From assembly GCA_964036315.1 (NCBI GenBank), contig OZ038487.1:53776775-53840774 (forward strand): a stretch of 64,000 bases of DNA, given 5' to 3'. Positions 22,950 through 33,954 of this stretch are shown here, in pieces (positions within the stretch are counted from its first letter, which is position 1; each line of letters starts with the position of its first letter). Source of the DNA: Acanthosepion esculentum (taxonomy: Eukaryota > Mollusca > Cephalopoda > Sepiida > Sepiidae). A program made the position numbers and the translations under genes. Under the pieces are notes generated by a model. It saw nothing but the letters and a program-made list of their open reading frames with translations, had not been told where the DNA came from and ran no database searches.

Positions 22950-23887
22950 TTCAATCCATTACACTAATTTTCTTTTCCCATCAGTTATGGCTTTATTGAT
23001 AATAATACTATAACCAAAATCACTTTTGTAGATACACAGGGATTACGGATTTATTTTTTATGAGGCATATCGAAGAACAAAACAGAAACACCTTTTCTTT
23101 TCAATCCCAAACAAAGGAGGGAAAAAAGCAAAACTAAGTGAACTGAGGTGAGTCAAAAAAAAAACATCTCTCATTGGAGAAAATTATTTTCAAAAAAAAA
23201 GAAAATTGCAAAAATAAATTAAAAGACTAAAGAATGATAACATGTGAAAAAAATAATTATTGAAGAAAATTGAAAACTAAAAGTGACAGTAAAAAATGTA
23301 AGCTAATTGCATAAATAAGAGGACAAATCTTTCCATGTAATGATAAAATGAGAAAAAAAAGGATTTGAATAATGAAGATTAAGTATGAGTTAGTGAAAAT
23401 AAAAAAGACTGACAATAATATGATTTGTTTAAAAAAAAAATTAAAAAATGAAGAAAAATAAAAGAATAAAAATTCCGAGTACTTTTCTAAATTTTAGAAA
23501 TTGGAAGAGAATAAGAAAAAGAAAAAATAGATCTGATGAAAACAAAATCGACAGGAAATAAAAAGTAGCAGGAACTTTGATTGAAAAGATTAAAGCTTTC
23601 AAAAAGAAAACAAATGTGATTAAAAAGCTGTATTGATGTTTCAATTTTCAAATTACTTTTTCTTCATTGTATTTATCCTAATCATTTATACAAAGCATAC
23701 TTTCTCATTTTTCTTCCTTCTCTTCCAACAAAGAAATGTTTTATTTACATCATCTTATTCGGTTTATATATTTTCTGTTTTTTACTTGCCTCAGTGACAA
23801 GAAGGCATAATATTTTTCATAAAGAAATCTCTAAAATTAACCAAAATCTCCAAATAGGAAAAAAATAAGGGGAAATTGTAAAATGCC

Positions 23888-23923
<36 letters not shown>

Positions 23924-24240
23924 GGAACAAAACATATTGGAAAAATTCTTTGCAGAAAGAATATCAAAAAGCCTGTTGAGAAATTATTCAAAGGTTCTCT
24001 ACCCCTTTAACATTTCTTATATTATAACACCCCAAATTTATTTTTCAGTAAACAATATTTCATGTAAGATTTTCTTACATTATATATATATAATTTCAGA
24101 TATAACTAAAATATATATCTGTAAAAGGACAATATTAATAAAGACAAGTTTTCCTTCTGACTTTATTCATATATATGAGTTGGGATCAAATACAGATAAG
24201 ATAAACATTTCAAATTTGTTCTTTATCTTATATATATATA
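22950..24240. other. A-rich sequence with a dispersed repeat
   Basis: The segment 23235-23370 (aagtgacagtaaaaaatgta, agctaattgcataaataaga, aaatgagaaaaaaaa) matches 29600-29745. A poly-A run of about 29 lies at 23894-23922. No gene is recognised. Confidence 0.5.
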
Positions 24241-24244
24241 TATA

Positions 24245-24556
24245 TTTAAGGTTTAGTCATAAATAATTTCCGTGCTGTTTATCAATTTTATTCTTCAAAT
24301 ATGAAGTACAATTACATTTCATTCATTATATATTCACCATTATGTGCACTGACTTCTTGCTATTCAACCAGTTGCACTCCAATGGTTAATGAGTAAAATT
24401 CTACAAGTTTTGATGTCAAAAAGAGATAATTGGTTGATGCAAAGTCAGATGAATATGGTAGGTGAGGTAGAACAGACCACTCATAGTATAAAATTCTTCC
24501 CAGCATAATTCTTGCTGTATATATCCTTGTTATGTTGGAGACATAAGGCTATATAC
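24245..24556 (-). pseudogene. mariner transposase C-terminal relic
   Basis: On the minus strand the frame reads EWSVLPHLPYSSDFASTNYL, matching the mariner EVLPHPPYSPDLAPSDYHLF block, in which the D of PDLAP is the third catalytic residue (here the D of SSDFA). Further on it reads HNGEYI, the usual C-terminal motif, with stops between. The end at 24247-24270 (aaggtttagtcataaataat) is plausible as the terminal repeat. The upstream half is missing, and a SINE begins directly beyond 24557. Confidence 0.65.
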
Positions 24557-25046
24557 AGCTTGGGCATGTGGCCGAGTGGTTAGAAAATTTGCATTCTGAC
24601 CCATGAAACCTGGGTTTGAATCTCACCATGATCAATTTGTCAGGTAAGAGACTTCTTGATGTTATCAGACTGGAGGGATCGATCCCAGAGTGCAGCACCC
24701 TGGGAAAGTGCCTGAAAACCGTACCACAGGTTGACCCAAGCCTTGTGAGTGAGATTGGGTAGACGGAACCTTTGGGTGTCATCGATAGCTGTGCTAGCAC
24801 AAAGTCACAAGTCATCATGGCTGAAGGCTTGAAAGTGTTGGCCTTGTTCAAATTGTTGATCATGCTCTTTCCCAGAAACTGTAATTAAAGTCTGCACAGC
24901 ATAGTTGCAGTATAAACCACAGGTGGGCTCTGTGAGTGTTGAATAAGCACAAATGTGCCTGAGCAAGTATCTGCAAAAAGGATTGGCTAGCCACCCTAGT
25001 AGATGGGTATCCTCAAATATCAGTGGCTATCGATACAATGTCAGAG
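24557..25046 (+). mobile_element. Long tRNA-derived SINE, plus copy
   Basis: The head reads ggccgagtggttagaaaatt (A box and Ser/Leu-type tRNA start), then gcattctgaccc and the B-box gggtttgaatctc. A conserved body of about 400 bp follows (gggatcgatcccagagtgca, gggaaagtgcctgaaa, caagccttgtgagtgaga, ctgtgctagcacaaagtc, ctagccaccctagtag, ctcaaatatcagtggct). An inverted copy lies at 25909-26344. Confidence 0.75.
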
Positions 25047-25049
25047 AAT

Positions 25050-25617
25050 ATTTTTCCTTTTCGATGAGTGCAGAGCACTTTTCGCCCTATCTTTTATGGA
25101 CATATTGCAGCAGCTGGACTTTTAGTGTTTCATTGTGCTTTAAGAAATCTGAATAAGCAATACAATGATGAATTCACCACACGTAAAACATTACTTTTCT
25201 TTGTGGAGTAAAGTTTTGGGGTCGTTTATAGCAATTTATCCTTGTCAATCTATGGCCTTTCGTATTGAACATTGTCATATGTTAGTGTATTCTAGATTTA
25301 TTTTTAACAGCCATATATAGTTAGAATGGTATATTCATCATTACATCATTGTTTATTTTCTGACACATGCATGCATGCAAAAACATTCACAGACAATGAA
25401 AGAAGAAATCATCCTTACACTAATGAAAAGTGCATAAATTATTTTTTAATATTAATCATAAAATACAAAAATGATGAAAAACTAGAAAATAAACAAACTA
25501 CTGGTATCTCCTGACGAGTAGATGGAGTGATTTCTGAAGGGTCTGTCTACAAATACTCTAGAGTTGGTATGTTGAAAATAACATCAATCAGCTAACAAAT
25601 CATATATTTGTATTAAT
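25050..25617. other. No gene recognised
   Basis: This is the spacer between the two inverted SINEs. It has short frames only. Confidence 0.4.
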
Positions 25618-25685
<68 letters not shown>

Positions 25686-25693
25686 TTTATATA

Positions 25694-25724
<31 letters not shown>

Positions 25725-25743
25725 TTTTATATATATATATTTT

Positions 25744-25778
<35 letters not shown>

Positions 25779-25821
25779 ATATATATATATTTTTATATAT
25801 ATATATATTTTTATATATATA

Positions 25822-25852
<31 letters not shown>

Positions 25853-25855
25853 TTT

Positions 25856-25888
<33 letters not shown>

Positions 25889-25905
25889 ATATTTATATAT
25901 ATATA
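25618..25905. repeat. 288-bp (TA)n tract with periodic ATTTTTAT interruptions
   Basis: TA dinucleotides are broken by about 12 attttta or attta units at irregular 16-40 bp spacing, so the repeat has duplicated as a compound unit. It is the longest simple repeat in the window. Confidence 0.95.
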
Positions 25906-25908
25906 AAT

Positions 25909-26344
25909 AGCTGGCCACTCGTATTTGAGGATACCTGTCTACTAGGGCAGCTAGCCAATCCCTATTGCAGATGCCTACTCTGGAGTTTATACTGCAAGTA
26001 TGCTGAGCAGACCTTAGTTATAGTTTCTAGGAAAGTGTGTGTTATCTAGTGTGATCAGCAATTTGAACAAGGCCAGCATGCTCAAGTCATCTGCCATGAT
26101 GACTTGGGATTTTGTGCCGGCACAGCTATCAACAACCATCAAGGGGTCTGTCTACTAAATTTCACTCACAAGGCTTGGGTCAACCCATGGTATGGCTTTT
26201 TTAGGCACTTTCCAAAGGTGCCATATACTGGGATTGACCCCTCCAGTCTGTTAACATCAGGAAGTCTCCTTCCTGACTAATCGACCATGAGATTCAAACC
26301 TGGGTTTTTTTGGTCAGAATGCAAACATTCTAACCACTCGGCCT
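25909..26344 (-). mobile_element. Long tRNA-derived SINE, minus copy
   Basis: It is the reverse complement of the 24.56-kb copy from end to end, with the head ggccgagtggttagaatgtt at its right edge. It directly abuts the TA tract on its left and a short TA run on its right. Confidence 0.75.
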
Positions 26345-26404
26345 ATATATATAGGCAGCAACTTTTCATTTAAGCAAGTTTTATTGAATAACATAGACAT
26401 GTAT

Positions 26405-26721
26405 GAACTATAACAGCACATTTAAAGGTGTTTAAAAATCACTATGACAACGGAATGCAGATTTCTAAAAGATTTTAGCATATATACACAAACACATGTT
26501 CAAGTGTGTCTTTCAATTTATTGCAGTTACAATAGCATATTTGTCATTGTAATTTGCCCCTGAAAATGATTTTAGAAAAGGTTGAAAGTACTTGGATGAA
26601 AAAAAACAAACTATGCTGCTTTCCTTGATGGGTTTCATCTCAATATCAAAAAACAGACAACTTGAAAGGATCAATACAAAAATAAGTACACACAATATGT
26701 CTATATTAATCAACAAAACAT
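26405..26721. repeat. Direct repeat R1, left copy
   Basis: It matches 28546-28863 over about 320 bp. Shared phrases are ggtgtttaaaaatcactatg then acaacgga, ttgtcattgtaatttgcccc, gaaaggatca and agacacaatgtctatatt, with small differences. The pair flanks the Penelope-like fragment and might be its terminal repeats (inference). Confidence 0.7.
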
Positions 26722-27195
26722 GTATAAATGAAAATATGCTGCCTAAAAAGAACCTTTTGAACCAGAAAACTGTAGTCATGAGTCCTTGCATACATACTAA
26801 AAAATTCCTCTTAAGCATCTATAAAGCTGGATGAAAAGAAAAAAATGTACACTTCACAATTAACCCCACACCAATGCATTTATAATACTGTTGCTTTTCT
26901 TCTCTTCCTCCTTCTTCTTCTTCTCCTTCACATTCTACTCCTCCCTTTCTATCACACCCAACATCATACGTTTATTTATTTATTTTTTTAAAATAATATA
27001 GCATTCATTAGATTATTAAAAAAAATAAAATGTCGGGAGGACAATTGATAAAAATTGCATCAGGATACCATGAAGTTTCAAGGTAGTGAATTCAACTGAT
27101 CTCCTAATTTTTAAAGTTAAAAGCTCTACACATTATTTTATTTTTTTCACACATGTATTGAGGGTGAGGTTATAGTTGTTTTAATAAGAGAAATC

Positions 27196-27410
27196 CCCAC
27201 AATGACATTCACAATAAATAAAAATTTAAACTGCAACTCCAAAAATATGATTTATGCACTCAAGTGCACAAAATACAACAATTCCTATATAGGTATCAGC
27301 CAAGCACTAAGCAACAAATTTTCCCTTCACAAAAGCAACATCAAATTACCAGACAACAGAAAACTCTTTGTATTACAACACATCTACAAATGTAATCAAG
27401 GTTAATTTAA
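27196..27410 (+). pseudogene. Penelope-like element GIY-YIG endonuclease fragment
   Basis: The plus frame (ATG at 27202, 67 codons) reads LNCNSKNMIYALKCTKYNNS then YIGISQALSNKFSLHKSNIK and a terminal HIYKCNQG. This is the C-terminal GIY-YIG nuclease layout of Penelope-like retroelements: an IY...C-x-x-C/Y...YIG core, an R/K-x-H helix and a final H-x-x-x-C. The usual acidic catalytic residue comes later and is not recognisable. The frame stops after the HIYKC block, so the copy is broken. No RT lies upstream. Confidence 0.65.
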
Positions 27411-27699
27411 AATTATGCCAATATATCAAACAGACAATTATTCTTACCTAGAAATACAAGAAAAAAAACTTCATAGACAAATTTAAACCAGCACTAAACA
27501 GATCATAACGCCACACACACAAACACACAGCATACACACATAATGGCCAAATACGGTGGTCGGACCCCACATACACTTATACACATACAAGTATCTATGG
27601 AGAACAAATGTATATATATAGACATACTGGCAAAAACTAACACAATAGACTATTCTCAAGCACACATGAACCCTGCACAACATAGAAAGTATGTGTGTG

Positions 27700-27702
<3 letters not shown>

Positions 27703-27736
<34 letters not shown>

Positions 27737-27755
27737 TTATATATATATATATATA
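27703..27755. repeat. (TG)n and (TA)n microsatellite
   Basis: TG, TA, TG, TA runs in series. Confidence 0.95.
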
Positions 27756-28076
27756 CTAATTCCTTATAATAAAACAGTGTATATGTATGGAGAAGGAATA
27801 TGCATACACATACTAGCAAAAACACATGCAATACACAAAAATGGAGATAGGTCTAAGAAGATACAGGGGTCATAAAAAGATAAGAATGAAGACCTCATTA
27901 CTTTGGCTTTTCTCTGACCAATCCTAATTGTTTTAGTACCCCTTAAGCAGAAGAATACTTTTGCCACAATTCCAAGAAAAATGTGTGTTACTATTACACA
28001 CAAAAGACAATGGTTAAATATTGGAAAATATAAGGAAAATTAATTCCTTTTAATAATATGTGGAAATCACTCTTTG

Positions 28077-28103
28077 CCTGATGAAGGCTGTGAGGCTGCA
28101 AAC
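28077..28103 (+). other. CTGATGA...motif downstream of the Penelope-like fragment
   Basis: It reads cctgatgaaggctgtgaggc then tgcaaac. It is one of eight related motifs in the window and lies about 670 bp downstream of the GIY-YIG fragment. The last part reads gcaaac rather than gaaac. Confidence 0.5.
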
Positions 28104-28197
28104 GCGTGTAGCAAAAATATGGAAAATAAAGTATAATATATATTTTAAATATTTTTATAACCAGAAATGATTGCCGTTTCTCTCTTCTCTTTTATAT

Positions 28198-28208
28198 CTA
28201 CATATATA

Positions 28209-28246
<38 letters not shown>
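28198..28246. repeat. (TA)n microsatellite
   Basis: TA tract of about 45 bp. Confidence 0.95.
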
Positions 28247-28252
<6 letters not shown>

Positions 28253-28545
28253 TCACCTAAAATTTAAAATTCGTCAGCCCAAAGATTATTATTTCCCAGC
28301 AAGCTTAGGCAAATAATTAATAAACACAACCTCTAAATTCTCAAGGCCCTCTATATCAAAGCTCAACCAACCAACACTCAACAAAATTTATTACAAATAT
28401 AGCCTCAACATATTAAAGTGTATATAACATTTATATTCTAATGCCATTTTACATTTCTACCAATTCTCAGTAAGCTCCCTTATATAGAAATGCTTGTTTT
28501 GTAAAAATTCCAGGATTACAACAGACAAATTTTTTTAATTCTAAA

Positions 28546-28863
28546 ATAACTATAACAGTGTGTTTACATGTGTTTAAAAATCACTATGACAACGGAAAGA
28601 AGATTTTGAAAACTTTTAGCATAACTGCACAAACACATGTTTATGTGTGTCTTTCAGTTTATCACAGTTACAGTAGCATTTTGTCATTGTAATTTGCCCC
28701 TGAAAATTATTTTAGAAAAGGTTCAAAGTACTTGGGTCAAAAAAAAACATCAATAGTGCCTTCCAGGATGGATTACCTCTCAGTATCAGGAAAGTAATTA
28801 GACAAGTTGAAAGGATCAGTATAAAAATAAGTAGACACAATGTCTATATTATTCAACAAAACA
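28546..28863. repeat. Direct repeat R1, right copy
   Basis: See the left copy at 26405-26721. The start-to-start distance is about 2.14 kb. Confidence 0.7.
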
Positions 28864-28869
28864 CACACA

Positions 28870-29760
28870 CACATATATATAGTTTTAGCTCTTTCCAAGC
28901 ATTTCTGTGTGTATGTAAAGATAAGACCGCTATTTCCACAAAACCTGAAATGAAAGTATAAATGTTAACACAAAAACTAGGCTCATTATATTCTTTTACA
29001 TATATATTTCATTATATAGTACATATTTACATTGTCTATATATATAATGTACTGTTTTCAAAAAGAAAATATGTTGTATCCACAATACCAAAATAGAAAA
29101 AGTATAAACAACAGTAAAACTATATATATTACCTGCAAACACCATAACTAATGACTTTAATTTAATCAATGCAAAAGAGAAAATTAATTTTACATCAGAA
29201 GCAGGACATTATCAAATACAATTTAAACAATTTTCAAAAAATATATGGTCAAAACATCCCAAGAGTTACAAAAGTGAATATATGAACATAAAAAGTGACT
29301 TTAAATTAAAGAACACACACAATGTACTTGTGTGCCACCAAAACCTATGTGATTCAAATTTTGACAAGAATAAAACTGTTTTAATAAAAAGTGAATATTT
29401 ATTCAGATGAAGATGCATTGAAAATGTCAGGATTGAAGAGCTCCGTACAATTAAAATACAACCAGGCTAATTCAGTTCATCTCTTATTCTTTTGAAATTA
29501 ATATTGTAACAATATGGGACAGATAAAAAGAAAAAAAAATCAGTGTTAAAATTAGTTAAAATCCAATTTCTATAACAGTACAATTAAAGTAAAAGAAGGA
29601 TAGTATGTGATAAAAATGTTTTTTATTGAAAAAACTTGAAAGATAAAAGTGACTGGAAAAAATGTAAGCTAACTGCAAACACAGTGAGCATCGTCAAAAA
29701 TAAGAAAACAAATTTTGATAAAATGAGAAAAAAAATTTGAATATTTTCCTCTTTCTTTCA
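28870..29760. other. AT-rich; holds a dispersed repeat
   Basis: Only 29600-29745 is repeated elsewhere (23235-23370). No gene is recognised. Confidence 0.4.
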
Positions 29761-29919
29761 GCTTTAATTTACAAATGTTTTTATTGCAAGTTGAACTAAC
29801 CATGTCAATTTGACATGGTTAGACATGTATTTTCTTTGCAGACGCTTTTTGTATGTTTTCAAAGCCTGTAAAATATTTGTATTAGATTTCACTTCTCCTA
29901 TGCTTATGGCTCTTGCAGG

Positions 29920-30171
29920 GTGGTGGGGGTATCTGTTGGGTTGGCAAAAAACATTGTCTCCCCTTACACAGAAATAGAAAACCATGTGACATCTATCAAG
30001 GCTCAGACATACACAAGGACCTGGTACCTGCTCCTCGGCCAAAGGACCAACTCCAGACAATGGGAACTACAGACTTATTCTGATAAAACAGATACCTGTT
30101 ATCTCTGTCAACAACAGACCCCTCTGGTCATGCTACACATTTTATGCGGGGGAGGGCAATATCTGTATTAG
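29920..30171 (+). pseudogene. Possible retroelement C-terminal zinc-finger relic
   Basis: The frame reads RTWYLLLGQRTNSRQWELQT then DTCYLCQQQTPLVMLHILCG. The C-x-x-C...H-x-(L)-C spacing and its place at the end of a frame recall the terminal CCHC of some non-LTR elements. There is no other support. Confidence 0.25.
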
Positions 30172-30305
30172 CTTTTCTAATAATAATAAATATTTTTATC
30201 ATTATAACTTGCGTCTAAGCTTTTTCATTAACCTATACACTCCAACATCAGAACTTAGATGAATGTAATATCTTGCTTATATTGTTATTGTTTAAACATG
30301 ATATT

Positions 30306-30685
30306 GTTTATGACTATATCACATTAAAACATTTGATCACCAAAGTTAAGCATCATTGATCCTAGGCAGCGCCTGAGCAGTGACCATTTAGGAATACCAG
30401 GTGCTGTAAGTTTGAATGTGCACGTGGTGTGCTAGATAATGGCTCAGAACGAGAAATCAAAGATCTGTGTTCAAATTCCAGTTAGGTTACTTACATGCAA
30501 ATACTTTTGGGAAAGGTATAAATCCATCTCTTCTCTCCATAGCTTTGTGTTTGATAGCAGGACAGACTGGATCCTATAGCCTTGATTGGCTACCAACCTA
30601 CTGCAGGAATTATACTGCCAACTCAATCATAAATGAAAAAGAAACAGGATTGACCAAGTCTGCATCATGCATGGCACCTCATGAA

Positions 30686-30687
<2 letters not shown>
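30306..30687 (+). mobile_element. 5S-headed SINE, plus
   Basis: The head reads tgactatatcacattaaaac, then caaagttaagcatcattgat (box-A-like) and ggaataccaggtgctgtaag (the 5S 3' end). It then joins the tRNA-like part gtggtgtgctagataatggc with B-box ttcaaattcc and the common SINE body. It ends at a TA tract. Confidence 0.75.

Positions 30688-30733
<46 letters not shown>
30688..30733. repeat. (TA)n microsatellite
   Basis: TA tract at the 3' end of the 5S-headed SINE. Confidence 0.95.
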
Positions 30734-30734
<1 letters not shown>

Positions 30735-30736
<2 letters not shown>

Positions 30737-30812
30737 GTTTACGAAAAACTAGGTAATCCGTATGGGAAGACCCAATGAGGATAGAATCCAGAGAGCTCAA
30801 TGTAAATCAGAG
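30735..30812 (-). repeat. Short dispersed repeat
   Basis: Its reverse complement (ttgagctctctggattctat then cctcattggg) resembles 21369-21405 (ttgagttctacctggattct then atcctcttggg). Confidence 0.4.
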
Positions 30813-31110
30813 CTAATAATTTAAATAAAAACAGATTGCTTTAAGGTTCCATATAATAAATTATTTCACCACAGCCCTTTTAAAGGACAGTGGATCATCA
30901 GATTTATTTCCAAATGTTGAAATGAAAAAATGAAACTAAATTTACACATTTATGATGGGCAATAATAAGGAAACTCATGAAGTGGGGGCAGTGTAGGGGG
31001 GTAGAGAGACAGCATTGAGTTAGATGTAACATTTCTATTGTTTCAAATTTAAATCTTCGCTGAAATCTAGACATTGACACTTTAAATCTGTTAACGGAAG
31101 TATTTAGTTT

Positions 31111-31155
31111 ACTTTCTCTCTCTCTCTCTATATATATATATAGAGAGAGAGAGAG
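31111..31155. repeat. (CT)n(TA)n(GA)n palindromic microsatellite
   Basis: CT repeats, then TA, then GA form a perfect inverted repeat with arms of about 20 bp. Confidence 0.9.
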
Positions 31156-31859
31156 GTAGAGGGAGAGGATATTAAAAGACAATATATTTTACTTATATAT
31201 TAGTTTATTTTATATCAATATACACTGATATAATAATTTTGGGGAAGATGATTATTAATTAAAATAATTAACTTTGCAATCATTTAAAGTAGAATTGGCT
31301 TTTAAAAGTTTTGCCTGTTGTTTGAATTTCTTATTTGTTATTGGATGAGACATATAATTTTTAATATGGAATGGCAGTGATCCTATGATATATCTTTTTT
31401 TTTTTTAATCATTTCACCCCAAGCAAGGCAAGGTGATTATAAGAAAAATATACTATTATGGAGAGAGGACAATAAAAGAACATGAATTGAGAATATTGAA
31501 GATATTGACATTTACTTTAAATTTTTGAAGAAGAAGTTGACTGGGAAGCAAGAAGCTGGAAGAGAGTTCCACAAATGAGAAGTGTGATAGAAAAAACTGT
31601 TAGCATAGAACTTACGGTTAAATCTAGTTATTTCAAAAGTAAAATGATGAGACCTTGCTGTCAATCTAGTACTGCACTTAAATTCATAAAGTCTAGGTAC
31701 CATTGAGGAAAGTTCATCAGTACAATTACCATGAAAATATTTATAGAAAAGCCACAGGAAAGCTATGTTACAGCAGTGAGAAAGTGACTGAAGCTGAAAT
31801 GCCAGGTCAGGACCAATGACATTGCAGATTTTTCTTTGGATTGTGTCAAGAATCTCTAA

Positions 31860-32125
31860 ATAAATGGTGTTCCAATAACTTGAACCTATTTTAAATGTGA
31901 ATTAAGTTTAAGCATCTAATGATATTTTTCTTTTTCTTTCAGATTTGGCAGATATTTGGATGATATTATTTTCACACATAATTGCCATGACTTAAATAAC
32001 ATGATCCAATAGCGAAATAAATAAATTTTCACCAATAACACTGATTTATTTACTGCTGGCTTTAATCCGTCTTAATGAAACACCCTTTATATATAATCCA
32101 TCATAATGAAACACCCTTTATATAG
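31860..32125 (+). mobile_element. Penelope-like or RT scrap nested in the LINE
   Basis: The two sides of the LINE are continuous when compared with the copies at 3.4 and 40.1 kb, so this stretch is inserted. Inside, the plus strand reads RFGRYLDDIIFTHNCHDLNN then MIQ and a stop, with IFTNNTDLF after a second stop. The RYLDD-I-x-F block is an RT palm motif of the Penelope type. A 31-bp unit (taatccgtcttaatgaaaca) occurs twice in tandem at 32063-32124. Confidence 0.5.
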
Positions 32126-32553
32126 CAGGAGCACCAGATCATATGTGGCAGCAATATTCAAAGCAAGAGCAAATGGTACACCTATAAATATGTATGATAG
32201 ATTATGGTGAGAAAAATTGTCAGTGAACCAACTTTCCTAGCTGCAGATGTAGCAATTGATTCAATATACTCTTTCTACTTCATGTCAGTGGTAGATGTTA
32301 GTCTGAGAAGGTGCATTGAGTCACTCTCATGAAGGTTAGAATCAGCCATGCTGATGGAAGGTAAAAAGGGTTCTCTTAGATGATTGAAAGAGAGTAGTAT
32401 AGTGTTGGAGGCATTAAAATCAGCAAGCCAACCTTGCCTCATTTAATAAGAAATTGTAGGTCATTTTTTTAGATCAGCTGCCAATGTGACCTTATCAAAC
32501 CAATCAGAATTACTTTTAAGACAAGCATGAATAGTTGTCATCAGTATAGATAC

Positions 32554-32787
32554 TGTTGTAACTTAGGGAAGGTCACTGAATAGAATAATCACACAAAGGT
32601 TGGTAATGAACTATAATAATTAGGACAAGAACAACACATAAGATTCACCAGCAGCACATAGAAGAAGTAGTCAACTGTTAAAAGTGATTCAAGTGAATTC
32701 CACAATGAATCTCCAACTGCAGACCAACATACAGTATTTACTACTGTATTTATGTGAATGGGGACATACCCATTATCGTATGCTACA
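32554..32787. mobile_element. 234-bp non-autonomous element inserted in the RT
   Basis: An 8-bp duplication atagatac flanks it (32546-32553 and 32788-32795). The element starts tgttgtaacttagggaagg and ends gtatgctaca. A second copy at 56632-56845 starts tgttgtaacctagggaagg and ends tgctacaaca, giving a 7-bp terminal inverted repeat tgttgta there. An 8-bp duplication would suit a hAT-type element. Confidence 0.65.
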
Positions 32788-32819
32788 ATAGATACCAAGT
32801 TGAGAATTGATGACATCAG

Positions 32820-33190
32820 GAAGGTTATTGATGAAAATTAGGTACAACATAGGTCGAAGGATAGAGCCCTGGGGAACAACCTGCATTAATGCAAAAAGAT
32901 CTAGAAGTGTGACCAGTGAAGACAACTTTCATTTTGAAATTTGATAAGAAAAACTGAATCATATAAACAAATTCTTCCAGAAATACCATACCTTTCAATT
33001 TGAGAAGAACAATATGCCAAAGCCTGTCAAATACCTTCATGATATCCAAATCAACATCCTAACTTCACCACTTGATAGACTTTTTCAGCAATAACCGTTA
33101 AGATACCAGCAGTTGACCTAGAGAAGCAAAAACCATATTGCGTATCTGAAAGAAGACCCTGTTAATTTGTTGCAAATTTGAATCAATACA
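32820..33190 (-). pseudogene. LINE reverse transcriptase, N-terminal half, decayed
   Basis: Readable blocks in order on the minus strand are IRNMVF (for QYGFR), STAGILTVIAEKVYQ in another frame, DLDIMKVFDRLWHIVLLKLK (the RT motif A region; D-x-x-K-(A/V)-FD is the metal-binding aspartate block), EEFVYMIQFFLSNFKMKVVF and GHTSRSFCINAGCSPGLYPS (motif B, normally GVPQGS-x-LGP). Stops and two frame changes make it dead. The YADD-box that should follow is interrupted by the 234-bp insertion. Confidence 0.75.
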
Positions 33191-33504
33191 CAACAAAGAA
33201 AAAGGTGGAAAAAGGTGTTTAACCCCTTCCCTGGTGTAGACATGTATATACATTTTGACCAAAAGTGTCTTTTTCAGACATAGATGAATAAACACATCCA
33301 AAACATAATGTTCAAAAACCAACTACAGACGTGTTTAAATGGACTAATAGAGGTAGAGGTAGTTCATTAAAGTCAATTGTCCGTAAATTGGAAGGGATTA
33401 TTTTTGAGTTACAAAACCACTATACTAACTATCAGTATTACTATAATGTAAATACTGTAAACATGTATATATGGCATAAATAAACATGTACTGTATATAT
33501 ACAC

Positions 33505-33952
33505 CATACTCCTTGCTCACATTTGCAACCGAAACTCCAGCCTCTAACTTCTTAAGAAGCTCTAATTTGTCACTGATACTTAGGTTTGTACGCTTCTTTT
33601 TTACACTTTTCTTCTGTTCGATGCCATGATGAGGGCAGACCTATTAATATATTAATCAATATAACAAAAATAATAGATTTCACACAGCTACTTTCTCACA
33701 CACATGTTAATGTATCATACTTTGTATACTGTACACCCATCTTTGTTTACAATTGAAAGGCCTGCCACTGCTGCCAAGTGGTCACTTTGAGAACTAATAC
33801 AACTCATTCTGCTAAACCTGCAAATTTTGAAATACATCACTGATGTTATGGAAATTTTTTCCTGCAAATTTTTTATTTTTATTTTTCCTGCAGATTTTGT
33901 CCATTGCATTTGAAGTCCATTGGTTGGGGGTCTGTAGATGAGAGGTTTGTCT
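33505..33952 (-). pseudogene. pogo/Tigger-like transposase N-terminus and element end
   Basis: An ATG at 33625-33627 (minus) begins MASNRRKV. One base out of frame, the sequence reads KKKRTNLSISDKLELLKKLE and AGVSVANVSKEYGV, the helix-turn-helix DNA-binding start of pogo/Tigger/CENP-B-like transposases. About 325 bp upstream the sequence ends acagacaaacctctcatcta (33932-33954 region, reverse complement), similar in type to pogo terminal repeats. The catalytic DDE region is missing, so this is a 5' end fragment. Confidence 0.65.
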
Positions 33953-33954
33953 GT

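Larger units (their letters stand above)
31393..33215 (-). mobile_element. Longest LINE family A copy, RT to 3' end, with nested insertions
   Basis: On the minus strand it runs from the RT fingers region (about 33215) to the 3' terminus aatcatttcaccccaagcaa and poly-T at 31393. It is broken by an insertion at 32554-32787 and another at about 31860-32125, and carries stops and frameshifts. It is an older subfamily than the 3.0-kb copy. Confidence 0.8.

Noticed and set aside
24557..24637. A tRNA gene (Ser/Leu-like A and B boxes)
   Set aside because: No acceptor-stem pairing was found, and the sequence continues into a repeated SINE body with an inverted copy nearby.
33223..33400. A second piggyBac-like MITE (ttaaccccttcc ... 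ggaagggatta)
   Set aside because: The right flank is not TTAA and the inverted match is only about 6-8 bp.
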